A stretch of 64,000 bases of DNA, taken from Petrolisthes cinctipes (taxonomy: Eukaryota > Arthropoda > Malacostraca > Decapoda > Porcellanidae). Where the stretch lies: the NCBI GenBank assembly GCA_033782935.1, contig JAWQEG010000167.1:1203001-1267000 (forward strand). The letters run 5' to 3'. The notes under the pieces were generated by a model that did not search any database, was not told the origin of the DNA, and saw only the letters and a list, made by a program, of their open reading frames with translations. Within the stretch, counting starts at the first letter, position 1. Each line of letters starts with the position of its first letter. Shown piece after piece: positions 1 to 8,671 of the stretch. The position numbers were made by a program, and so were the translations under genes.

Positions 1-466
1 TTGAGATATAAACGGATACAGAAGATGCATGCACATATCGACTTTGGGCACCTAAAATATCGATTTTGAGCATGTTTTGGGCCTGTATTATGAAAATACT
101 CTAACACGGAGTAGGCATGTACAGATCGCTTCTGGGACACAAAAATATCGATTTTTTGGGTGTTTTGAGCCTATATTTGAGATATAAACGGGTTCAGAAG
201 ATGCATGCACATATCGACTTTGGCACCCAAAATATCGATTTTTATTATGTTTTCGGCGTATAATTTGAAAATATTCTAGCACTGAGTAGGCATGTACAGA
301 TCGCTTCTGGGACCCAAAAATATCGAATTTTCGGGGGTTTTGAGCCAGAATTTGGGATATAACCGGGTACAGAGGATGCATGCACATATCGACTTTTTGC
401 ACTTAAAATATCGATTTTGAGCATTTTTTGGGTCTCTATCTTGAAAAAATTCTAGCAAGGAGTAGG

Positions 467-642
467 CATGTACAGATCGCTTCTGGGACCCAAAAATACC
501 GAATTTTCTGGTGTTTTGAACCAGAATTTGGGATATAGACGGGTACAGAAGATAAATTCACATAGTGACTTTGGTCACCTAAAATATAGATTTTCAGCAT
601 GTTTTGGGCCTGTATTTTGAAAATACATTAACACGGAGTAGG
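467..642. repeat. Subtype C unit, box-3-mutant with a small dyad
   Basis: Subtype C replaces the usual GATGCATGCACATATCGACT region with GATAAATTCACATAGTGACT (551-570), followed by TTGGTCACC. This removes the CATGCACATATCG word of the first half and creates the inverted repeat GTGAC-TTTG-GTCAC. It also carries AATACCGAATTTTCTGG and AAAATATAGATTTTCAGC. Copies occur near 2225, 3633, 4336, 8.9, 9.6, 11.7, 12.4, 13.8, 18.75 and 21.05 kb, with a part-converted copy near 15.95 kb; I saw none after about 21.2 kb. Confidence 0.78.
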
Positions 643-818
643 CATGTACAGATCGCTTCTGGGACCCAAAAATATTGAATTTTCGGGTGTTTTGAGCCTG
701 AATTTGAGATATAAACGGATACAGAAGATGCATGCACATATCGACTTTGGGCACCTAAAATATCGATTTTGAGCATGTTTTGGGCCTGTATTATGAAAAT
801 ACTCTAACACGGAGTAGG
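643..818. repeat. Subtype D unit, reference copy
   Basis: Subtype D has AATATTGAATTTTCGGG, AAACGGATACAGAAG and, in this copy, GCCTGTATTATGAAAATACT before the next A unit. It closes the A-B-C-D tetramer, whose period is 703 bp (175 plus 3 x 176), as seen between 3569 and 4272. Confidence 0.75.
661..748. repeat. First 88-bp half (H1) of a representative unit
   Basis: This half runs from GGGACCCAAAAATATTGAAT to TCGACTTT. Aligned without gaps to the next 88 bp, 58 of 88 bases agree by hand count. Shared blocks are AATATCGA-TT near offset 11, TGTTTTGRGCCTG at offset 28 and CATGYACANATCG at offset 71. The half also carries the 8-bp palindrome TGCATGCA (about 728-735) and the A/T-rich word GATATAAAC, both absent from the second half. 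Confidence 0.85.
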
Positions 819-836
819 CATGTACAGATCGCTTCT
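749..836. repeat. Second 88-bp half (H2) of a representative unit
   Basis: This half runs from GGGCACCTAAAATATCGATT to TCGCTTCT and is the partner of the half at 661-748. It holds AAAATATCGATTTT with the palindrome ATCGAT, then TGTTTTGGGCCTG, then CATGTACAGATCG with the palindrome TGTACA. The 40-60 offset stretch and the CGGAGTAGG stretch are the parts that differ most from H1. Homology to H1 implies that the present 176-bp unit arose by doubling of an 88-bp unit. Confidence 0.85.
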
Positions 837-993
837 GGGATACAAAAATATCGATTTTTTGGGTGTTTTGAGCCTGAATTTGAGATATAAACGGGTTCAG
901 AAGATGCATGCACATATCGACTTTGGCACCCAAAATATCGATTTTTAGTATGTTTTCGGCGTATAATTTGAAAATATTCTAGCACTGACTAGG
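819..993. repeat. Subtype A unit (175 bp), reference copy
   Basis: Subtype A is marked by GGGACACAAAAATATCGATT followed by a T run, by GGGTTCAGAAG, by CTTTGGCACCC (one G fewer, giving 175 bp), and by CGGCGTATAATTTG in the second half. It heads the tetramer A-B-C-D. Other copies start at 116, 3985, 4688, and in the 9.2-13.6, 16.3, 19.1 and 63.7 kb regions. Confidence 0.8.
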
Positions 994-1169
994 CATGTAC
1001 AGATCGCTTCTGGGACCCAAAAATATCGAATTTTCGGGGGTTTTGAGCCAGAATTTGGGATATAACCGGGTACAGAGGATGCATGCACATATCGACTTTT
1101 TGCACTTAAAATATCGATTTTGAGCATTTTTTGGGTCTGTATCTTGAAAAAATTCTAGCAAGGAGTAGG
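994..1169. repeat. Subtype B unit, reference copy
   Basis: Subtype B is marked by TTTTCGGGGGTTTTGAGCCA, GGGATATAACCGGG, ACAGAGGATG, CGACTTTTTGCAC and a tail ending TTCTAGCAAGGAGTAGG. It follows A and precedes C or C2. Related units with GGGACACAAAAATATCGAAT and a longer G run (subtype H, for example 3105-3280) share its second half. Confidence 0.8.
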
Positions 1170-1345
1170 CATGTACAGATCGCTTCAGGGACCCAAAAAT
1201 ACCGAATTTTCTGGTGTTTTGAACCTGAATTTGGGATATAGACGGGTACAGAAGATGCATACACATATTGACTTTGGGCACCTAAAATATAGATTTTCAG
1301 CATGTTTTGGGCCTGTATTTTGAAAATACATTAACACGGAGTAGG
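1170..1345. repeat. Subtype C2 unit, reference copy
   Basis: C2 shares AATACCGAATTTTCTGG and AAAATATAGATTTTCAGC with subtype C but keeps a near-standard box, GATGCATACACATATTGACT. It is the most widespread relative of C, present from the start of the window to about 63.5 kb, and is usually followed by a D-type unit. Confidence 0.72.
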
Positions 1346-1520
1346 CATGTACAGATCGTTTTTGGGATAAAAAATATTGAATTTTAGGGTGTTTTGAGCC
1401 TGAATTTAAGATATAAACGGATACAGAAGATGCATGCACATATCGACTTTGGGCACCTAAAATATCGATTTTTAATATGTTTTGGGCCTGTATTTTGAAA
1501 ATACTCTAACACGGAGTAGG
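1346..1520. repeat. Subtype D2 unit (175 bp here)
   Basis: D2 has ATTGAATTTTAGGGTGTTTT and CGATTTTTAATATGTTTT. This copy lost one base in the GGGATAAAAAATATTG stretch. D2 introduces the string D2-E-F-G-H. The single TTTAGGG inside it is a chance match and not a telomere repeat. Confidence 0.7.
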
Positions 1521-1696
1521 CATGTACAGATCGCTTCTGGGACCCAAAACAATCGAATTTTAGGTTGTTTTGAACCTGAATTAGGGATATACACGTGTAC
1601 AGAAGATGCATACACATTTTGACTTTGGGCACATAAAATATCGATTTTGAGCATGTTTTGGGCCTGTATTTTGAAAATACTCTAACACGGAGTAGG
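1521..1696. repeat. Subtype E unit, reference copy
   Basis: Subtype E has GAATTAGGGATATACACGTG in place of the usual GAATTTGAGATATAAACGGG, then GATGCATACACATTTTGACT and GGGCACATAAAATATCG. It occurs in D2-E-F-G strings at 1.5, 2.6, 5.4, 7.0, 8.4, 10.7, 14.2, 14.7, 17.0, 19.8 and 21.9 kb. Confidence 0.72.
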
Positions 1697-1872
1697 CATG
1701 TACAGATCGCTTCTCGGACACAAAAATATCGAATATTCGGGTGTTTTGAGTCTAAATTTGAGATATAAACGGGTACAGAAGATGCATGCACATATCGACT
1801 TTGGGCACCCAAAATATCGATTTTGAGCATGTTTTGGGCCTGTATTTTTAAAATACTCCAACACTGATTAGA
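1697..1872. repeat. Subtype F unit, reference copy
   Basis: Subtype F has ATATCGAATATTCGGGTG, TTGAGTCTAAATTTGAG, GGGCACCCAAAATATCG and a tail with TTTTTAAAATACTCCAACAC. It lies between E and G. The second half creates the palindrome GAATATTC. Confidence 0.7.
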
Positions 1873-2048
1873 CACGTACAGATCGCTTCTGGAACCCAAA
1901 TAAATCGAATTTTAGGGTGTTCTGAGCCTGAATTTGAGATATGAACGGGTACAGAAGATGCACGCACATATCGACTTTGGGCACCTAAAATATTGATTTT
2001 GAGCATGTTTTGGGCCTGTATTTTGAAAATACTACAGCGCGGTGTAGA
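1873..2048. repeat. Subtype G unit, reference copy
   Basis: Subtype G begins CACGTACAG instead of CATGTACAG, then TGGAACCCAAATAAATCG, GTTCTGAGCC, GATATGAACGGG, ATGCACGCACATATCG and CTAAAATATTGATTTTGAGC. Its tail carries the GGTGTAGACATG end, which marks the junction to the H unit that follows. Confidence 0.7.
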
Positions 2049-2400
2049 CATGTACAGATCGCTTCTGAGACACAAAAATATCGAATTTTTGGGGGTTTTG
2101 AGCCAGAATTTTGGATATAACCGGGTACAGAGGATGCATGCACATATCGACTTTTTGCACTTAAAATATCGATTTTGAGCATTTTTTTGGTCTGTATCTT
2201 GAAAAAATTCTAGCAAGGAGTAGGCATGTACAGATCGCTTCTGGGACCCAAAAATGCCGAATTTTCTGGTGTTTTGAACCAGAATTTGGGATATAGACGG
2301 GTACAGAAGATAAATTCACATAGTGACTTTGGTCACCTAAAATATAGATTTTCAGCATGTTTTGGGCCTGTATTTTGAAAATACATTAACACGGAGTAGG

Positions 2401-3456
2401 CATGTACAGATCGCTTCTGGGACCCAAAAAAATCGAATTTTCGGGTGTTTTGAGCCTGAATTTGAGATATAAACGGATACAGAAGATGCATGCACATATC
2501 GACTTTGGGCACCTAAAATATCGATTTTTAATATGTTTTGGGCCTGTATTTTGAAAATACTCTAACACGGAGTAGGCATGTACAGATCGCTTCTGGGACC
2601 CAAAAAAATCGAATTTTCGGTTGTTTTGAACCTGAATTAGGGATATACACGTGTACAGAAGATGCATACACATTTTGACTTTGGGCACATAAAATATCGA
2701 TTTTGAGCATGTTTTGGGCCTGTATTTTGAAAATACTCTAACACGGAGTAGGCATGTACAGATCGCTTCTGGGACACAAAAATATCGAATATTCGGGTGT
2801 TTTGAGTCTAAATTTGAGATATAAACGGGTACAGAAGATGCATGCACATATCGACTTTGGGCACCCAAAATATCGATTTTGAGCATGTTTTGGGCCTGTA
2901 TTTTTAAAATACTCCAACACTGACTAGACACGTACAGATCGCTTCTGGAACCCAAATAAATCGAATTTTAGGGTGTTCTGAGCCTGAATTTGAGATATGA
3001 ACGGGTACAGAAGATGCACGCACATATCGACTTTGGGCACCTAAAATATTGATTTTGAGCATGTTTTGGGCCTGTATTTTGAAAATACTACAGCGCGGTG
3101 TAGACATGTACAGATCGCTTCTGAGACACAAAAATATCGAATTTTTGGGGGTTTTGAGCCAGAATTTGGGATATAACCGGGTACAGAGGATGCATGTACA
3201 TATCGACTTTTTGCACCTAAAATATCGATTTTGAGCATGTTTTGGGTCTGTATCTTGATAAAATTCTAGCAAGGAGTAGGCATGTACAGATCGCTTCTGG
3301 GACCCAAACATACCAAATTTTCTGGTGTTTTGAACCTGAATTTGGGATATAGACGGCTACAGAAGATGCATACACATATTGACTTTGGGCACCTAAAATA
3401 TAGATTTTCAGAATGTTTTGGGCCTGTACTTTGAAAATACATTAACACGGATTAGG
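2401..3456. repeat. 6-unit HOR, copy 2
   Basis: Unit starts are 2401, 2577, 2753, 2929, 3105 and 3281. It repeats copy 1 at 1056 bp but ends with a different C-type unit (AACATACCAAATTTTCTGG), so the right border of the duplication lies near the H to C junction. Confidence 0.85.
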
Positions 3457-5670
3457 CATGTACAGATCGCTTTTGGGACCCAAAAATATTGAATTTTAGG
3501 GTGTTTTGAGCCTGAATTTGAGATATAAACGGATACAGAAGATGCATGCACATATCGACTTTGGGCACCTAAAATATCGATTTTGAGCATGTTTTGGGTC
3601 GGTATCTTGAAAAAATTCTAGCAAGGAGTAGGCATGTACAGATCACATCTAGGACCCAAAAATACCGAATTTTCTGGTGTTTTGAACCAGAATTTGGGAT
3701 ATAGACGGGTACAGAAGATAAATTCACATAGTGACTTTGGTCACCTAAAATATAGATTTTCAGCATGTTTTGGGTCTGTATTTTGAAAATACATTAACAC
3801 GGAGTAGGCATGTACAGATCGCTTCTGGGACCCAAAAATATTGAATTTTCGGGTGTTTTGAGCCTGAATTTGAGATATAAACGGATACAGAAGATGCATG
3901 CACATATCGACTTTGGGCACCTAAAATATCGATTTTGAGCATGTTTTGGGCCTGTATTATGAAAATACTCTAACACGGAGTAGGCATGTACAGATTGCTT
4001 CTGGGACACAAAAATATCGATTTTTTGGGTGTTTTGAGCCTAAATTTGAGATATAAACGGGTTCAGAAGATGCATGCACATATCGACTTTGGCACCCAAA
4101 ATATCGATTTTTAGTATGTTTTCGGCGTATAATTTGAAAATATTCTAGCACTGAGTAGGCATGTACAGATCGCTTCTGGGACCCAAAAATATCGAATTTT
4201 CGGAGGTTTTGAGCCAGAATTTGGGATATAACCGGGTACAGAGGATGCATGCACATATCGACTTTTTGCACTTAAAATATCGATTTTGAGCATTTTTTGG
4301 GTCTGTATCTTGAAAAAATTCTAGCAAGGAGTAGGCATGTACAGATCGCTTCTGGGACCCAAAAATGCCGAATTTTCTGGTGTTTTGAACCAGAATTTGG
4401 GATATAGACGGGTACAGAAGATAAATTCACATAGTGACTTTGGTCACCTAAAATATAGATTTTCAGCATGTTTTGGGCCTGTATTTTGAAAATACATTAA
4501 CACGGAGTAGGCATGTACAGATCGCTTCTGGGACCCAAAAAAATCGAATTTTCGGGTGTTTTGAGCCTGAATTTGAGATATAAACGGATACAGAAGATGC
4601 ATGCACATATCGACTTTGGGCACCTAAAATATCGATTTTGAGCATGTTTTGGGCCTGTATTATGAAAATACTCTAACACGGAGTAGGCATGTACAGATCG
4701 CTTCTGGGACACAAAAATATCGATTTTTTGGGTGTTTTGAGCCTGAATTTGAGATATAAACGGGTTCAGAAGATGCATGCACATATCGACTTTGGCACCC
4801 AAAATATCGATTTTTAGTATGTTTTCGGCGTATAATTTTAAAATATTCTAGCACTGAGTAGGCATGTACAGATCGCTTCTGGGACCCAAAAATATCGAAT
4901 TTTCGGGGTTTTTGAGTCAAAATTTGGGATATAACCGGGTACAGAGGATGCATGCACATATCGACTCTTTGCACTTAAAATATCGATTTTGAGCATTTTT
5001 TGGGTCTGTATCTTGAAAAAATTCTAGCAAGGAGTAGGCATGTACAGATCGCTTCTGGGACCCAAAAATACCGAATTTTCTGGTGTTTTGAACCTGAATT
5101 TGGGATATAGACGGGTACAGAAGATGCATACACATATTGACTTTGGGCACCTAAAATATAGATTTTCAGCATGTTTTGGGCCTGTATTTTGAAAATACAT
5201 TAACACGGAGTAGGCATGTACAGATCGCTTTTGGGATCAAAAATATTGAATTTTAGGGTGTTTTGAGCCTGAATTTGAGATATAAACGGATACAGAAGAT
5301 GCATGCACATATCGACTTTGGGCACCTAAAATATCGATTTTTAATATGTTTTGGGCCTGTATTTTGAAAATACTTTAACACGGAGTAGGCATGTACAGAT
5401 CGCTTCTGGGACCCAAAAAAATCGAATTTTCGGTTGTTTTGAACCTGAATTAGGGATATACACGTGTACAGAAGATGCATACACATTTTGACTTTGGGCA
5501 CATAAAATATCGATTTTGAGCATGTTTTGTGCCTGTATTTTGAAAATACTCTTACACGGATTAGGCATGTACAGATCGCTTCTGGGACACAAAAATATCG
5601 AATATTCGGGTGTTTTGAGTCTAAATTTGAGATATAAACGGGTACAGAAGATGCATGCACATATCGACTT
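3398..5670. repeat. 2.27-kb block, copy 1 (matches 8671-10943)
   Basis: Thirteen units, including D, C, D, A, B, C, D, A, B, C2, D2, E and F. The same order and nearly the same bases recur at 8671-10943, offset 5274 bp, then 5273 bp after a one-base loss near 9634. The left border coincides with the AGATTTTCAGAATGTTTTGG unit. Confidence 0.85.
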
Positions 5671-6024
5671 TGGGCACCCAAAATATCGATTTTGAGCATG
5701 TTTTGGGCCTGTATTTTTAAAATACTCCAACACTGACTAGACACGTACAGATCGCTTCTGGAACCCAAATAAATCGAATTTTAGGGTGTTCTGAGCCTGA
5801 ATTTGAGATATGAACGGGTACAGAAGATGCACGCACATATCGACTTTGGGCACCTAAAATATTGATTTTGAGCATGTTTTGGGCCTGTATTTTGAAAATA
5901 CTACAGCGCGGTGTAGACATGTACAGATCGCTTCTGGGACACAAAAATATCGAATTTTTGGGGGTTTTGAGCCAGAATTTGGGATATAACTGGGTACAGA
6001 AGATGCACGCACATATCGACTTTG
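5671..6024. repeat. Junction units F/G/H between two blocks
   Basis: This stretch continues the D2-E-F-G-H string. The H-like unit at about 5920-6090 is mixed: it begins as H (GGGACACAAAAATATCGAAT, GGGATATAACTGGG) and then switches to an A-like tail (CTTTGGCACCC, CCGGCGTATAATTTG). It is satellite throughout. Confidence 0.7.
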
Positions 6025-7265
6025 GCACCCAAAATATCGATTTTTGATATGTTTCCGGCGTATAATTTGAAAATATTCTAGCACTGAGTAGGCATGTACA
6101 GATCGCTTATGGGACCCAAAAATATCGAACTTTCAGGGGTTTTGAGCCAGAATTTGGGATATAACTGGGTACAGAGGATGCATGCACATATCGACTTTTT
6201 GCACTTAAAATATCGATTTTTAACATGTTTTGGGTCTGTATCTTGAAAACATTCTAGCAAGGAGTAGGCATGTACAGATCGCTTCTGGGACCCAAAAAAA
6301 TCGAATTTTCTGGTGTTTTGAACCTGAATTAGGGATATACACGTGTACAGAAGATGCATACACATTTTGACTTTGGGCACATAAAATATCGATTTTCAGC
6401 ATGTTTTGGGCCTGTATTTTAAAAACACTCTAACACGGAGTAGACATGTACAGATCGCTTCTGGGACACAAAAATATCGAATTTTGGGGGGTTTTGAGCC
6501 AGAATTTGGGATATAACCGGGTACAGAGGATGCATGCACATATCGACTTTTTGCACCTAAAATATCGATTTTGAGCATGTTTTGGGTCTGTATCTTTGAA
6601 AAAATTCTAGCAAGGAGTAGGCATGTACAGATCGCTTCTGGGACCCAAAAATACCGAATTTTCTGGTGTTTTGAACCTGAATTTGGGATATAGACGGGTA
6701 CAGAAGATGCATACACATATTGACTTTGGGCACCTAAAATATAGATTTTCAGCATGTTTTGGGCCTGTATTTTGAAAATACATTAACACGGAGTAGGCAT
6801 GTACAGATCGCTTTTGGGATCAAAAATATTGATTTTTAGGGTGTTTTGAGCCTGAATTTGAGATATAAACGGATACAGAAGATGCATGCACATATCGACT
6901 TTGGGCACCTAAAATATCGATTTTTAATATGTTTTGGGCCTGTATTTTGAAAATACTCTAACACGGAGTAGGCATGTACAGATCGCTTCTGGGACCCAAA
7001 AAAATCGAATTTTCGGTTGTTTTGAACCTGAATTAGGGATATACACGTGTACAGAAGATGCATACACATTTTGACTTTGGGCACATTATATATCGATTTT
7101 GAGCATGTTTTGGGCCTGTATTTTGAAAATACTCTAACACGGAGTAAGCATGTACAGATCGCTTCTGGGACACAAAAATATCGAATATTCGGGTGTTTTA
7201 AGTCTAAATTTGAGATATAAACGGGTACAGAAGATGCATGCACATATAGACTTTGGACATCTAAA
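6025..7265. repeat. 8-unit HOR, copy 1 (period 1406 bp)
   Basis: Matches 7431-8671 at an offset of 1406 bp (8 x 176 minus 2). Differences seen are few: TTCTGG at about 6310 against TTCTAG, GAGTAAGC at about 7146 against GAGTAGGC, and GGGCCTG against GGGTCTG. Both copies share the rare GCACATTATATATCG variant (about 7081 and 8487). Confidence 0.88.
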
Positions 7266-7430
7266 ATATCGATTTATAGCATGTTTTAAGCCTGTATTTT
7301 AAAAACATTCTATCACTGAGTAGGCATGTGTAGATTGCTTAAGGGACCCAAAAATATCGAATTTTCGGAGTTTTTAAACTGAATTTGAGATATAAACGGG
7401 TACAGAAGATGCATGCACATATCGACTTTG
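7266..7430. repeat. Subtype I unit between the two 8-unit copies
   Basis: This is an I-type unit with CATGTGTAGATTGCTTAAGG and TTTTTAAACTGAATTTGAG. Its period to the next anchor is 174 bp (7325 to 7499). It occurs once here and again at about 11.0 and 12.77 kb. Confidence 0.75.
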
Positions 7431-8671
7431 GCACCCAAAATATCGATTTTTAGTATGTTTCCGGCGTATAATTTGAAAATATTCTAGCACTGAGTAGGCA
7501 TGTACAGATCGCTTATGGGACCCAAAAATATCGAACTTTCAGGGGTTTTGAGCCAGAATTTGGGATATAACTGGGTACAGAGGATGCATGCACATATCGA
7601 CTTTTTGCACTTAAAATATCGATTTTTAACATGTTTTGGGTCTGTATCTTGAAAACATTCTAGCAAGGAGTAGGCATGTACAGATCGCTTCTGGGACCCA
7701 AAAAAATCGAATTTTCTAGTGTTTTGAACCTGAATTAGGGATATACACGTGTACAGAAGATGCATACACATTTTGACTTTGGGCACATAAAATATCGATT
7801 TTCAGCATGTTTTGGGCCTGTATTTTAAAAACACTCTAACACGGAGTAGACATGTACAGATCGCTTCTGGGACACAAAAATATCGAATTTTGGGGGGTTT
7901 TGAGCCAGAATTTGGGATATAACCGGGTACAGAGGATGCATGCACATATCGACTTTTTGCACCTAAAATATCGATTTTGAGCATGTTTTGGGTCTGTATC
8001 TTTGAAAAAATTCTAGCAAGGAGTAGGCATGTACAGATCGCTTCTGGGACCCAAAAATACCGAATTTTCTGGTGTTTTGAACCTGAATTTGGGATATAGA
8101 CGGGTACAGAAGATGCATACACATATTGACTTTGGGCACCTAAAATATAGATTTTCAGCATGTTTTGGGCCTGTATTTTGAAAATACATTAACACGGAGT
8201 AGGCATGTACAGATCGCTTTTGGGATCAAAAATATTGATTTTTAGGGTGTTTTGAGCCTGAATTTGAGATATAAACGGATACAGAAGATGCATGCACATA
8301 TCGACTTTGGGCACCTAAAATATCGATTTTTAATATGTTTTGGGCCTGTATTTTGAAAATACTCTAACACGGAGTAGGCATGTACAGATCGCTTCTGGGA
8401 CCCAAAAAAATCGAATTTTCGGTTGTTTTGAACCTGAATTAGGGATATACACGTGTACAGAAGATGCATACACATTTTGACTTTGGGCACATTATATATC
8501 GATTTTGAGCATGTTTTGGGTCTGTATTTTGAAAATACTCTAACACGGAGTAGGCATGTACAGATCGCTTCTGGGACACAAAAATATCGAATATTCGGGT
8601 GTTTTAAGTCTAAATTTGAGATATAAACGGGTACAGAAGATGCATGCACATATAGACTTTGGACATCTAAA
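7431..8671. repeat. 8-unit HOR, copy 2
   Basis: Second copy of 6025-7265. It ends at about 8671, where TTTGGACATCTAAAATAT runs straight into AGATTTTCAGAATG, joining it to the next block in mid-unit. This is a clear recombination junction. Confidence 0.88.

Larger units (their letters stand above)
1..1345. repeat. A-B-C-D tetramer domain, left part
   Basis: After a cut unit (1-115) the order is A (116), B (291), C (467), D (643), A (819), B (994), C2 (1170). Spacing is 175, 176, 176, 176, 175, 176. The tetramer period is 703 bp. The window starts inside a unit, so the domain may extend to the left. Confidence 0.85.
1346..2400. repeat. 6-unit HOR, copy 1 (D2-E-F-G-H-C)
   Basis: Unit starts are 1346, 1521, 1697, 1873, 2049 and 2225. 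The stretch from about 1430 to 2300 recurs 1056 bp downstream with few changes. Marker: CTACAGCGCGGTGTAGACATG-type tail at the end of G in both copies, a variant not seen in most other G units. Confidence 0.85.

Noticed and set aside
664..678. CENP-B-box-like word on the minus strand (TTCG....T..TGGG pattern from CCCAAAAATATCGAA)
   Set aside because: It matches 7 of the 9 essential positions of the mammalian box in most units. With both strands of a 176-bp unit searched, about 0.4 such matches are expected by chance, and two essential bases are wrong. No claim is made.
715..722. TATAAAC as a possible TATA box repeated every 176 bp
   Set aside because: A/T-rich words of this kind are expected here, there is no other promoter evidence, and many subtypes change it (GATATAGAC, GATATACAC, GATATGAAC).
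728..735. TGCATGCA palindrome, containing the plant RY word CATGCA, as a regulatory element
   Set aside because: It is a feature of the unit lost in several subtypes (C, C2, E, G). It could be used as a digestion landmark but gives no evidence of gene regulation.
1383..1389. TTTAGGG, the common plant telomere heptamer, in D2-type units
   Set aside because: It occurs singly, inside the satellite, and is one base away from the usual TTTTCGGG. No tandem telomere run is present.
2386..2955. Recurrent minus-strand frames of 100-200 codons with cysteine-rich, look-alike products
   Set aside because: Their similarity is that of the DNA repeat read in rotating frames. Start and stop positions follow subtype variants. 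No splice, promoter or selection signal supports translation.
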